A stretch of DNA of 64,000 nucleotides. Origin: Paracentrotus lividus (lineage: Eukaryota; Echinodermata; Echinoidea; Camarodonta; Echinidae). The stretch's first letter is position 1. The number at the start of each line of letters is the position of its first letter. The DNA lies in assembly GCA_940671915.1 (NCBI GenBank), contig CALNVZ010003426.1, positions 24,961,297-25,025,296 of the forward strand. The letters run 5' to 3'. Under the pieces are notes generated by a model. It searched no databases. It saw only the letters and a program-made list of their open reading frames with translations, and was not told the origin of the DNA. The position numbers were made by a program, and so were the translations under genes. Positions 1-11,407 of the stretch are shown here, one piece after another.

Positions 1-1150
1 ATAGCCCCCAAAATGAAATGAAACATAATAATGAACTAATAAATTTGACATACTCAGTATCTTGTTCATACAGATGCATGGCATCATAAAGAAAACCTAT
101 TATGCAAAATAATACAGCAAGATTAGGGTTTGTGGCATAATGTTCCCATCAACCCACACGTCCTGCGTAGCGCCGCCTTTTGACCGAGAAAAGTGAGGCA
201 CATATTTTTGTAAAACTAAAAGTGAAACATATATTTTTTTTTCACGAGTGAAAGATTACTGCGATAGAGGAATAAATTATATTGTACACTGTGCGTTCGT
301 ATACACATCTCGCACAAGCAGTGTAAACATACACGAATTTGTAACGTATGCGTGGCAGCACAAGATCAATGCGGTGTGTTCAAGGAAAGGGGTTATCATA
401 GCCTTCTAACTGAAGTGAGATACATGTATTTTATGAGAAAACGTGGAATGCATTTCTTTTTTAAGTGAAATAATTTGGTTGGTGAAAAAGTTAAAATGCA
501 TTTATTTTGTTACAAAAAGAGAAATAAATATTTGGTTGACTGAAAGGGGAATATATGATGTGTGAAAAGCGAAACATAAATTTGTGAAAAGTAAAATAAC
601 ATATATTTTCTTGAAAAGTGAAGCATATATATCATTTGTGACAACACTAAATAATTATATATTATTGTAAATATTTAGTTGAAACCATATGTTATATCAT
701 ACCTATATCAATATTTTGGGATGAATTATGTATTTGTTTTTATATGGCACATGTTATTTTATCAGTGAACACCCATCAATTTGACATAAATTAAGTAGAG
801 TGAAATAGATTTGTAAAAAGAGAAATGTTATTTCTTGGAAAGTGAAATGGTTTTTGTAAACGAGAAATATAATATTTGTTAGAGTGAAAATGTAATAATA
901 ACTCATGATGCCCTTATGGCGTGCCATATATACCCTCCTTGTTAAATTACGACCAAATAAGTAACGGACAACCACGCAATCCCTGGGTCACTAAATCACT
1001 TCTCAGATGTATCAAGAAAGAAAAAACTTTTACTACAATATCGTGCTAATCCAACGATCTTACACTCATGAAAAATATGTCAATATAAAAACACATTATC
1101 ATCCCTTTTGCGATTTGAAAAAAAGCAATTTATTTTTCAAAAATTTGAAT
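1..1150. repeat. AT-rich stretch with degenerate GTGAAA-type short repeats
   Basis: No gene is visible. From about 190 to 890 the sequence keeps returning to variants of AAAGTGAAACATATATTT and GAGAAATATTT at irregular spacing, like a decayed tandem or simple repeat. The small open frames here have no recognisable protein content. Confidence 0.5.
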
Positions 1151-1159
1151 CAATGTTAA

Positions 1160-3300
1160 TAACATGAAGAAACTTGGAAAATAATTAATGAAGTTTTGAA
1201 TAAAAAGAATTCTCAGAAGAAAATTAATGGTATTAAGATTGGAAATAATGTTACTGATAATGATTCTGACATAAGCTGCTGGTTTAAACGATTACTTCTC
1301 GAAAATTGGCTCAAACCTTGCCGATGCTATACCGCACACTGACAAAAGTTTTGATGGTTCCTTTTTTAACCAACAGGAATCCTAACTCCCTTTCCCTCAC
1401 TCCTACTTGATGGCAATTGAAATTAGAAAAATTGTGAAAGATTGAAAAGTAAGAAAAGTCCTGGGTTTGACCATATTACAAATGACTTATTAAAAGATAT
1501 AATTTCTGAGATTGTTATCTTTAGAGCAATACGATAAACTTGTCCCTTGTCAATGGTGTTGTTCCTGATAGAGTGAAAATTTCCCAAAGTCATTCCTGTG
1601 TATAAAAAAGGTAAACCACTGAAGTAGGAAACTATAGAACCTATATCACTACTTGTCTTTCTATCTCCAAAATATTTAGAAAAAATTATGTATAACCGCC
1701 AAATAACATTTATAAGGAACTTTGCATTTGGCTAGTATCAACTCGCAGTTTGGCTTTAGACAAAATCACTTCAACAACACATGCAATCTTATACTTTATT
1801 AATCATATAGCAACTGCTATTGACAAACATCTCCACAGTCTTGGGATATTTTTGGACCTATCCAAGGCTTTTGATACAATTAATAACGAAATATTACTTA
1901 AAAAATTATCATATATTATGGAATTCGGGGAAAGGCCTTGGATTGGTACAGAAATATCTCACGGGAAGAAAACAATTCGTATGTATAAATGACTCAAACT
2001 CTAATTTTAAACGCCATAACTTGTGGTGTACCACAGGGTTCTCTTTTAGGACGCTCTTATTTATCAATATATCAAATGATTTTCAAGAATATCCTCTAGC
2101 GACTTATCATTTATAATTATAAACGCTGAACGATACCAGCTAGTGTCTTTTTCTCCCATAAAGATCCTGAAACGCTTGTTAAAACACCGTTAACTTGGGT
2201 TTATAAATGTATTTACGAATGGATTTGTTGCAATAAATTATCTTTAAACGTTGTTTAAGACTCAATGCATGCTTTTCAGACAATTCTATATGAAATTTAC
2301 CTCATAACGTAATTCTAATGAATAATGTAATAGAGCTTGTTGATCTACGAATTCCTGGGTCTGAAATTGATACCAAGCTTCTTGGAAGCAGCACATTTCA
2401 CATATATGTAAAATCTTAGCCAGAAATGTAGGCGTCATGAATAAATGAATTCCTTCCTCCCCTCTCAATATTTTATTAAAATTATACAACACACTTGTTC
2501 TTTCCTTACTTAAATTATGGCCTTTTAGCTTGGGGAAACCGGTCTCAACGTATTTAGAGAGGTTATTAATAATCCAAAAAAGAGCAATGAGAATTATATG
2601 TCACGAAAATAGACTAGCTCACTCAAACCATTTTGTTCTTTTCTAATAAAGTGTTAAAAATAGAAGATTTATACAATTTACGTTTGGGCAGTTTTATGTT
2701 TCAATTGAACAAAGGTGAGCTTCCAGGCATCGCTAAGCGCATTGTTTCTAAAAACCAAACATTTTCATTCTTACCCACAACATTGTCATCCTCCTTTCAT
2801 CTCCTATGGTACGAACTATTTATAAGCAAAAAGACTGTTGTTTATAGCGGCCAGTTTTTGGAATACCCTGGAAGAGTCGCTAAAAACGCTCCAGGTTTTT
2901 TTATTTTTAAACGTAAACTCAATGCTAAACATATAGCTTCTTATAATGCTTAAATATCATTATCTGCAGAAGGTCATTCCTTATGTGTCTTGTCTTTGTG
3001 CCGTTCTTGTCCTTGTTTCTGTTTTGTGTGTGTCTTGTTGTCTTCTTAATTTTTTCCTTCTTTTTCAACACAAATTTGATATTCTGGGAACCTTAATAAC
3101 AAGCTTTGCTTCATTGGATCCATCGCAATACAGCCGGCCTTAATAATTCATTTTGATAAGTTACATATTGGATATTGTTACAAATGTATTTTGTATTTTG
3201 ACTATATCTATGTAAGCTTAATTTATCTTATTCACTGATTGTTTTGTTCTGTAAATTATTTTTGCTGTATTGTGAAAATAAATAAATGAAATGAAAATGA
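1160..3300 (+). pseudogene. Decayed non-LTR (LINE) retrotransposon, reverse transcriptase remnant
   Basis: Broken frames read in order as the second ORF of a Jockey/CR1-type LINE. Near 1450-1500 there is KSPGFDHITNDLLK, then VIPVYKKGK near 1590. The catalytic core start FLDLSKAFDTINNE lies at about 1850-1890, a YLTGRKQF segment near 1965, and GVPQGSLL near 2025. The C-terminal segment LKIEDLYNLRLGSFMFQLN lies at 2650-2710. These pieces sit in different frames with stops between them, so the element is dead. The tail at about 3270-3300 is a short AATGAAATGA-type repeat, as at many LINE 3' ends. The family is recognised from motifs; the exact clade is not resolved and the 5' end is not defined. 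Confidence 0.85.
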
Positions 3301-3338
3301 ATGAACTTCAATTTACTTGGGAGGGAACATCTGTTGAT

Positions 3339-5047
3339 ATATACACAACAAAAAAAGTAAGTCCCCCCCTAATCAAAATGATGTAACTTTTGAACGGACT
3401 GGTTTTGAGCACGATAATTTGGAGGGACGTTTTCTACACTTATTGAGTACCTTCTGTTAAAAAATAACATCGATCCCTTGAGACATGCATGAGTGATCAA
3501 CGTTTAAAGTAAAAATGGACATTTTCAAAAGTCACAAGGGTCATTTTTGGGTCTGTAAAATTTTTTTTGGGGTAAAATATTCTTTTTACCTTGTGTTCAA
3601 TTGTTATGGTAGTTTTATCATCCAAAATTTGACCACCCAACACCAATCCCGATACATTTCACTATTTTTCATGGATGAGTGAGCACAATTTTAAGAATAA
3701 TGTTCAGGCCTCCAAAAATGGTAGAATCCAACAACTTTATTGAAAGAATTGACATCAGTTATTATCATCAACATTTTCGACACACTTTGTGAGAACATGA
3801 GCACTAACCGACGTGTCATGGACGAGTGAGCCCATTTTAAAGGTTACTTTTGTGACTTTTGTAATGACAATTTTGCCTTTAACGCGTGTTTAGTCATGCA
3901 TTACGCAACGGTTTGATCTCATTTTTGCACATAAGTTAGTCGATGAGTGTATAAACATAACCGCCAAACGATATTACTAAACACTTTTTTGTTAAAAAGT
4001 TCCAGCATGTTGATTTGGGGTTTATTTTTCCCTCGAGATTGTACACAATTTCAATGGAGAGGAAATAAAAATTTCAACAAAAATTGAAATTCGGCTTAAT
4101 TTCATTGATGCTTTTTGTTAATTCTACTGAGAGTTTTTTCACGAAACTTGGCACACACCTTCAGGGTGGTACTAACTATCGGGAACAACCGCTAAATTGA
4201 GAATCTGATAAGGCACGGAGTGGGGCTAAAGCTCTGAAATTTCTTCTTATTTGCATATTTTTCTAATATCTTCTGTTCACTGAAGCATAAAACACTGGAA
4301 TTTTCGTGAAACTAAAATCAAATGAACTATCCAAGAAGGTCTATGACAGTTATCCAAAGAAAGCAATTGAATTTTAGTCCACAAACGAAAAAACGGTTTT
4401 TCACGTATCACGTGTTCATTGAAGCGTGATTTTTTTATAAAATGCCATAGCATGATTTGAAAAAATTAATTTGACATACATATAACAAAACATTGTTGAT
4501 AAAATGATTTTCATCACACAAAAGGGAACAATACTTACCTAACAAATCTAAAAATATTCTTTTTTGTTTTTATTAAGTGTTCATTCAAACGTGAATTGAT
4601 TGATATTGTTTTAAAACACTCTTCCAGATTGCAAATTCCGTCATAATAAATAATTTTTCAAAGTAAAAATGTGTAAAAAATGCAGTTTTTGCAAATTTTA
4701 CCTCATGCTCATCCAACCGTGAAATTTAATCCAAAAGTCATTCGAAGTGTTAGAAATTAAGTGCAACAACCCTTCTGAACATATCTTTTGTTGAAAAGTT
4801 TGAATTTGTTTCAATATTATTGAATTAAAGTTATGAAACTAACTTTGTGACTTTCGAAAAGTGACATTTTTGCCTTTTGACTGTGCTCATTGAAGCATGA
4901 CTTAAAGAATTTAAGAAAAAAAATCACTAAAATGAAAGCTGATAAAATTGCCTTCAAGCACATGTAATAAAATTTGTAAAACTTCTCTTGGTTCAAAAGT
5001 TACATCATTTTGATTAAGGGGGGACTTACTTTTTTTGTTGTGTATAT
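3339..5047. mobile_element. 1.7-kb non-autonomous DNA transposon with about 55-bp TIRs
   Basis: The left end (3339-3393) and right end (4993-5047) are inverted copies of each other beginning ATATACACAACAAAAAAAGT and running through the run of C to GATGTAACTTTTGAAC. The TA next to the ACACAAC terminus suggests a Tc1/mariner-like TA target. The interior has no coding frame. It carries many variants of a short motif, GATGAGTGAGCAC in the left half and CTCATTGAAGCATGA or CATTCAAACGTGA in the right half, so the element is itself built from diverged repeats. Confidence 0.85.
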
Positions 5048-5858
5048 TTCAGTCCATCTTTCACATCGTCTGGACCTCATTAATCTGGTTCTTGTGAGAC
5101 AGCTCCTTATTGAACTAGCACCACAAGCTCTGGACAGGGGCTTCTGATATTGTTGGAATGACCTCATCCGCTACACTGTAACGTGTCCTGTCATCTACCC
5201 TTCGATCCTTGATGGTCAGGTTCCTTGATTTCTTTGGTTTGAACATGGAAAATAAAACCCACTAGTTTTTGGCATACCACCCTTTTTGGCAGTAGTAGGT
5301 CCATGGTTTGAATTTCCTGCACCATCTAATCAGCTGGTCCATGTGCTCAATAGCCTTCATCGATTGAGTAAAGTCAGGTCATCCATGGAAGCTCGTATTT
5401 CTTGCAGCTTGAGTCCAGGTTTGATCTTGATACCTCTTCAACTTGAAAATGCAGCTATACATGTACATGTAACTACTTTCTCTTTTGCAATGACAAATAG
5501 GATTCGATATAGATAGCACACTCCATTGGAATGCCTATGGGCTGGAAGAGCTGGTAAACTGATGTGAATTCCTTGTTGGCAAACCTCATCTTGAAGTCCT
5601 GAAAGTAGCAATTGAGGAAGTTGCTATGAGTTTGTCCAGAAGTAGAAAAGTCGTTTTTTCTATCGTTTTTTGTTTTGTTGTTTGTTTTGTGTTTTTTGCT
5701 GAGGGGGGGGGGGGGGGCAGGCCTGTTGACCCTTTGATCCGTGCCTGGAATTATTCGAATAATGTTCAAGTAACTACTGCGTGATTAAACAAATCATAAT
5801 GAATGAACTCTTTCCTTTTGATTACAAACTAACGAGATTCAAATAAGATCTGCTATCA
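5048..5858. other. Intergenic, nothing recognised
   Basis: No supported gene. A homopolymer of G lies at about 5702-5717 in a GT-rich context. The open frames here have no domain signature. Confidence 0.4.
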
Positions 5859-5859
5859 T

Positions 5860-7170
5860 ATAGACGGTTTTATGTCGACTTTCATGGCAAGCAGAAAAAT
5901 GGCTTCCCACAAGGGAGCGTCCTTGCCCCTCTGCTCTTCAACATGTACACTAATCACCAACCAGAACACCCCAATGTAAAGAGTTTCTTGTGTGTTGATG
6001 ACCTCTGCATTGCCTCACGTGAAAATTCCTATGAAGAAGTCAAAATAACTCGTTTATATGCTGCAAATCCCTTTGCTAGTGAATTCTGAAAACAGTCAAA
6101 CAAGTGTCTTCCAACTCTAAAACACAGGTGCCCAACGACAATTGAGGATCAGATAATACGGAAATCTGCATCAACTGCTCAAACATGTCCCTGCGCTGAT
6201 CTACCTAAATTTGACATTAGATTGTTCCTTATATAAGCAAGCGCGGCGATTTCATGTCACGACTGGGGGGGGGGGGGGGAACGGAAACAGCCGAAAGTGA
6301 AAAGAATACACTAAAATTGCATACTTCGCACATATTACAAAAATTAATGAAAATGTTTGCGAGCGCGAAGCGCGAGCCGAAAATTTTGACTTATAATAAC
6401 ATTAAGCATTGTATTTGACACATATTTTACCTCTTTATTAGCTTCACAAGCTAATCACTACATAAAATATGTTAAGCTTTAAAAATCGAGGGGGGGGGAC
6501 AATCCCCCAAGAAAAAAAATCGAGGGGGGGGAGGACACGTCCCCCCCGTCCCCCCCCGGGATCGCCGCCAATGCATATAAGACATATTGCCGCGACAAAG
6601 CAAAACTAGGAGCCAGGAATAACATTCTAAAGAAGCTAGCTAACCAGATTGGGATGACCCTCCATATCCTCTATATAATTATAATCACTGGAATCAATAC
6701 ATAGTTTACTTCACTCCGAGGAATCCCTTGTTAGCTCTGCACACAATCGAAGACCATCTCTGTGGACCAGCCACCTCAAATAAATGCCAAACAAATGTCC
6801 AAAAGAATCTCTCTCATCAGGTTCTGATGAGCCATAGAACACCTAGTCATGCTGAACACCTTAGGACATGCACAGGCACCGTTGGCACAGGACAGTGTAA
6901 GGTCCTAACGGAAAATGGGGATACAGCGAAGATGGACAAATAAGTGTGAGTGTGGGAAAGAGCAAACCAAGGAACACCTTCTGGTATGCACCTACCTGAT
7001 GGAACTCTGTACCCTTGTAGACCTGAGAGAGTTTAACCCCAGAGCACAATCCTGTAATAAACACCGATCAGTGTTATCAAATTTAAAGCGAAATTATTGT
7101 TGTGGTCTTAAGATTGAATTGTGGAAGGAACTGTCTCTTAGTGATAGGGAAAGGTTGATAACAATTTGAA
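5860..7170 (+). pseudogene. Second decayed non-LTR retrotransposon, interrupted by an insertion
   Basis: At 5900-6010 the plus strand reads NGFPQGSVLAPLLFNMYTN followed by a VDD box (FLCVDDLCIA), the catalytic part of a LINE reverse transcriptase with VDD in place of the usual ADD. Further along, LTLDCSLYK (ending 6237) continues after the inserted element as YKTYCRDKAKLGARNNILKK (6576 on). The C-terminal zinc-knuckle-like CECGKEQTKEHLLVC lies at 6950-6995. Frameshifts and stops between these pieces show it is inactive. It belongs to a different LINE lineage from the copy at 1160-3300, judging by the C-terminal cysteine motif. Confidence 0.8.
6238..6574. mobile_element. 337-bp insertion inside the LINE, with target duplication
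   Basis: The host sequence ATATAAG occurs at 6231-6237 and again at 6575-6581, and removing one copy with the intervening DNA restores the LINE reading frame exactly (LDCSLYK to YKTYC). The ends are imperfectly inverted (GCGGCGAT near 6243, ATCGCCGC near 6561). The interior has G and C homopolymers and the palindrome-like GCGAGCGCGAAGCGCGAGC at about 6358-6376. It has no coding capacity. Confidence 0.75.
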
Positions 7171-8540
7171 GAGCAATCCTTTGTACTGGAAATTTCTACT
7201 ACAATATTCTATTTAAATACCATGAAATAATTTGAAAGCTCATGATAATTTGTTCATCTTTCCCAACCAGCATCCATTATCTTTAAGGTAGTGACACGAA
7301 TGGCAGAAGAAGTACATGTAGGCTTAATGGTCAGATGGTAAACACTTTGTATGAAAGTGCCTATTGTACATGCAGATGAGTGCGTGCGTGCGTGCGTGTT
7401 CGTGCGTGTGTATGTGTGTGTGGGGGTGGGTGGGTGTGGTGTGAGCATGTGTGCATGTGTTTCCGTTGCTGTCCAAATGTTAGTTTTTGTCTGTTTGTGC
7501 CTACATACCTGTGGTAAAAGACCGCAATCATCCTTAAAGTTTATTATTTTTCATGTGACTATTTTTCACAGACCTTGTTCAAAGTCAAGTGGAAAAACAA
7601 AGATTTTTTTTCCCAACAATGAAATTGATGGGCATCCATCATAAAATAATATTTTTGGGGCTTTGAAATAATTTAAAAATGTTATGAAGGATATCTGAAT
7701 AAAAGTTTACACTTGTTTGACTTAAGTTGATGAAATAATAGCATATAAGGTTGCAAACTTGCATAAATTTGCATAATTAATTAGTTTCAAAACATTAAAT
7801 TTATTATTTTCTTAAATTCTAATGCTTATTCTAGCAATTTAACATGATATTTATTGTGAATGCGAAATTAGGAGGCCATTATGACGGTAAAAAGTGGATA
7901 CAACCAGGGAAGAGTGGAGACAGAAGCTCAAAAATGGTCAATTTGGCGGCCATTTTGTTTATGCAAATTAAGTGGTGAAAACGTGAGAAATCGGCTTGGG
8001 AACCGGTCTTATCACATTCAGCACACTTGAATTATGTGAAATAGACTGGTTCCCAACTTTTACCTAAAAATGCTTCTAAAAGCTTATAGAGGCCTCTTTT
8101 TTAGAAATGGCTCTAGACTATAATGAATGGGTAAAACTAGGGAGAAGTCGCCGAAAACTGAGAGAAAACTCCCAGAAAACGGCCATCAAATAACCCCCAA
8201 TTTTAGGAAACAACAAACTAGACGTCATATAAGACGACTAAGAGCAAGACCCCACACAAATAAGCATCAAAATATCACGTAAAAAGTGAAAAACAAACCC
8301 ATTTGCGGGAGCACTTTTTCGAGGTTACTATCTCGGCGGAAGCCGATGAGAAAAGAGGAGGATTTGTGGGAAGGCTTTTGCTGAGTTCCTTTATCGTAAG
8401 AGGGCGCCCTTTATATCGGGGGAGGGATGACAGAAAACAATAGAGCAAAAATTTTCGGGGTTAAAGTTTCGGTAGGTTGGGCGATTCGAGGACGAATAGC
8501 AAAGTAAGGAAATATATCATTCTTTTGAGGTAAATAAGTT
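7171..8540. other. Intergenic; GT-rich microsatellite, no gene
   Basis: A GT/GCGT-rich low-complexity tract lies at about 7378-7460. The rest up to the duplicated TRIM flank shows no coding signal. Its unique part ends near 8540, where similarity to the 22560 region begins. Confidence 0.45.
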
Positions 8541-8775
8541 TCACGATTTTATTCACTGGAAATCCCCACCACCCCAAAGTTATTTCTTTGCCTTTATTCT
8601 TTTGGCTTCCGTTTTATCTCAGAACTGACTCGATCTGGTCATCTACTGCTGTCTGGAATGTAAAAGTCTTCTCTTTAAGAGTCTACAAAAAATGGTCTAC
8701 AACACTCTTTTTAGGTATGAAATGTAAAAGCATATTAAAAATGAAAGTAATTTAGACTTTTTTGCAATATGGCAG

Positions 8776-8840
8776 GTGAGGGTATATGAATGATGATAAT
8801 CATTTTTTTTTTCTCGAAAAAAAATTGTTCTTTTCTGCAG
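8776..8840 (+). other. Candidate 5'-UTR intron of TRIM copy 1
   Basis: CAG|GTGAGG at 8776 is a strong donor and a pyrimidine-rich TTCTTTTCTGCAG acceptor ends at 8840, 22 bases before the start codon. Both sites are kept in copy 2 (22803-22869). At about 65 bp the intron would be short, and an upstream donor or no intron is possible. Confidence 0.4.
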
Positions 8841-8862
8841 GCGTACTGGATAATCATAAGCC

Positions 8863-10566
8863 ATGGCAACCTGCAAAGAAGATAATCTGAGATGTCCCGT
8901 ATGTATCGACATCATAGATCACGCCACATTGCTGGGTTGCGGTCATACCTTCTGCAGGGGTTGTCTACAGGAACTCTACGATATGCACGGACGTCATCTA
9001 CGATGCCCAGTCTGCAGAGACAAGACCAAAATAGACGATCAGAAGGGTGTTGACGGACTCGCTCGCAATGTGATCATAAACGGGATGGTTGATGACTATA
9101 GGATGTATCTTAAGACGGCAAGAGTATGCCCGTCCCACAAGCAGCACGAGAAAGAACTGTTCTGCCAGGATTGCAGCGTCCACATCTGTGTGAGATGCGT
9201 AGTCACAGGACATCTGAACCACCGCATGAAAACCAAAAAGGACTTTGAGAGCGAGATTCAAGAAAAGGTCGACTGTCTCATGCAGCGTGGCCAGGCTATG
9301 AAATCAGATATGGAGACGATAATCACGACTGCAGAAGCACCCAAACCAGAAGTGGCCGGAGCGGTTGAAGGTCTGGAGCAACGCATCAAACAGGAATTTG
9401 CAAGAAAATCAGATCTTTTGAAGAAGCATGAAGCATCCTTACTGGATGAGATTCATTCATTAAAGAGAAGCTATGATGACCTTATCGATGATCAGACGGT
9501 ACCGTATAAGCAGATTATAGAGGATATCAACAGGGTTCTGGCTGTGATCACAGCAGATGATCCGAGTAGTTTAGAAGCTGATAGCCTCGCTAGTCACACC
9601 ATGGTGTGCAGCAACCTGGATGAATTCCTCCAAGAATACCCAGATGAAATAGATACGGAGTCAACAGAAACCGCAAAGGAGACCGTGCTGAATACAGTAT
9701 TTCACCCGGTCGAAGACACTAAGCTTAGCCTCGGTATGGTGAAGATGAAGAAGAAGATGAAGATTGTGAGGGAAGTTGTGCTGCCATTTCCCATGGAAGG
9801 ACTGGTGGCAAAGTCGGAGGAAGTGGTGGAAGTTGGATACGGTGCCTGGAGAGGTGGATCAGATTTGTACGGAGTTAGGGAATACTACGATAACGTAGCA
9901 GAGTTCAGGAGCCCCGACATAGGAGAAGTTTGGGACATCGCAAATCTATCAGGCGGACATTCAGCTTTATCTAACGGAACTCGCGAAGTTAAGGTATACA
10001 ACTATTTAGATGAACAAACATATTCAGAATACAAATGCACCAGCGGTGCCTACGCGTGCCAGATATGCAGTGACAAAGATGATTGTGTCTACGTGGCTAA
10101 TGGCGACCCTGATATTGCTGCATTTGGGGTGGGGCATACAATAAATTCCCAACGCATAATCCTCACCGGAGACATTCGTCCAAGACAGGTTGCTGTTACA
10201 AGCACAGGTATCATCATCACATCTACCTGTGACATCCCTCCGAGTACAGTGACTGTCTTTGGCAAGGACGGCAGCGTAGGATCTTCCATAAAGGCAGCTG
10301 AGGAAGGTGAAAACCTTTATGCCACTGTTGATTCCAATGACAGGGTCCTTGTGGCGCGTGTAAAACAGGGGTCTAACGCCCTCAAGATGGCTGCTTACAC
10401 TCTACAAGATACCACACTTACTGAGAAGATCACCTATGGTGAAATTCAGCTATCTTTGGAGGTATACACCACATTGGGAATGTGCTGCCACCTAGTTAGT
10501 CTAACTGAAGAATTGTTAGCATTTGGACTTCATGACACCTTGTCATTTATCAAAATCCCTTTCTAG
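8863..10566 (+). CDS. TRIM-type RING/B-box E3 ubiquitin ligase, copy 1 (567 aa)
   Basis: A complete single-exon frame with a strong start context (GCCATGG). A C3HC4 RING finger is visible: C11, C14, C26, H28, C31, C34, C48, C51. A type-2 B-box follows with C89, H92, C101, C104, C109, C112, H117, H120. Residues of about 125-270 are charged and heptad-like, consistent with the TRIM coiled coil. The last roughly 270 residues have no SPRY domain; they look like a beta-rich, propeller-like region, which I infer to be the substrate-recognition part. By family it would transfer ubiquitin in the cytoplasm, with the RING binding the E2 enzyme. The nearest relative is the gene at 22892, differing at roughly 45 scattered residues plus one divergent loop (about residues 335-350). 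All zinc ligands are kept, so it is probably functional. Its target and any role in immunity are unknown. Confidence 0.9.
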   Translation: MATCKEDNLRCPVCIDIIDHATLLGCGHTFCRGCLQELYDMHGRHLRCPVCRDKTKIDDQKGVDGLARNVIINGMVDDYRMYLKTARVCPSHKQHEKELFCQDCSVHICVRCVVTGHLNHRMKTKKDFESEIQEKVDCLMQRGQAMKSDMETIITTAEAPKPEVAGAVEGLEQRIKQEFARKSDLLKKHEASLLDEIHSLKRSYDDLIDDQTVPYKQIIEDINRVLAVITADDPSSLEADSLASHTMVCSNLDEFLQEYPDEIDTESTETAKETVLNTVFHPVEDTKLSLGMVKMKKKMKIVREVVLPFPMEGLVAKSEEVVEVGYGAWRGGSDLYGVREYYDNVAEFRSPDIGEVWDIANLSGGHSALSNGTREVKVYNYLDEQTYSEYKCTSGAYACQICSDKDDCVYVANGDPDIAAFGVGHTINSQRIILTGDIRPRQVAVTSTGIIITSTCDIPPSTVTVFGKDGSVGSSIKAAEEGENLYATVDSNDRVLVARVKQGSNALKMAAYTLQDTTLTEKITYGEIQLSLEVYTTLGMCCHLVSLTEELLAFGLHDTLSFIKIPF

Positions 10567-11208
10567 ATTTTGAGGTAATCGAGGTGCGAAACGAAGATGA
10601 ATTCACAACTATGAAAAACACTTCCTCGAATACTTCCGCGAAGTACTTTCAGCAATGCACCACTCCAACTAGTAAATAAATTCCTGATAGCCAGAAAACT
10701 CCAGTCGTAACTACGAAACCAACATCAGACGTACACTCCGACAGCCGAACTAGCTGATATACGATCTTTGGTAGATGTTAAGATGTTAGTTTAAGGATTG
10801 GAATGTCAATTCGACCGAAGGACAATGGAGGCCCAAGCCATTGACGAGGCAAAGATCGTCAAGGGTAATTGGTGCGGGAATGTGTGTTTTCTGTGACAGG
10901 ATGTGAAAAGGGTCGGAAGAGGGATGGACATCTAAAAAATTGTAACTCGTGCAAAGCCCATTTCCCCCTCCATTTCGTCACTTTGAATGAGGGTATGTGA
11001 AGACCTGCCTCCTTGGAAATAATAAATTTGACAGGTTAAACAAATTTTGTACCAGGGTCTCCATAGTGTTGTCCATACCTTGGCCTCGTTTTTTATTTTT
11101 ATTTTTTTTATTTTTTATTTTTTTAAGAGTTTGGTGGCCTAAGAACCGACCCGCCTTTCCAACATCCGGGAACCATCACTAGCTCTGAATGGTTAGTCCT
11201 ACGAATGT
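10567..11208 (+). other. 3' flank of TRIM copy 1 with polyadenylation signal
   Basis: AATAAA lies at 10675-10680, about 110 bp after the stop codon, and the same hexamer is kept at the matching place in copy 2. This is the likely poly(A) signal. A T-rich tract near 11085-11125 is much longer than in copy 2. Confidence 0.5.
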
Positions 11209-11407
11209 TATGAATGAAGCTCCCTAGTCGATTATATTATATACATTACTCCTGGAGTTATCGGTGAGTTTGTATTTCACGTGGTGGTGTTACGGCGNNN
11301 NNNNNNNNNNNNNNNNNNTATGAATGAAGCTCCCTAGTCGATTATATTATATACATTACTCCTGGAGTTATCGGTGAGTTTGTATTTCACGTGGTGGTGT
11401 TACGGCG
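11209..11407. repeat. Exact 89-bp duplication flanking a 21-N gap
   Basis: Positions 11209-11297 and 11319-11407 are identical, separated by 21 N (11298-11318). Copy 2 of the segmental duplication has this region only once (about 25230-25290). The pattern is most simply an unmerged contig overlap, so the true genome probably has a single copy here. Confidence 0.9.

Noticed and set aside
8998..9261. Antisense frames inside both TRIM genes
   Set aside because: They are shadows of the RING/B-box coding strand, repeated identically in both copies because the copies are alike.
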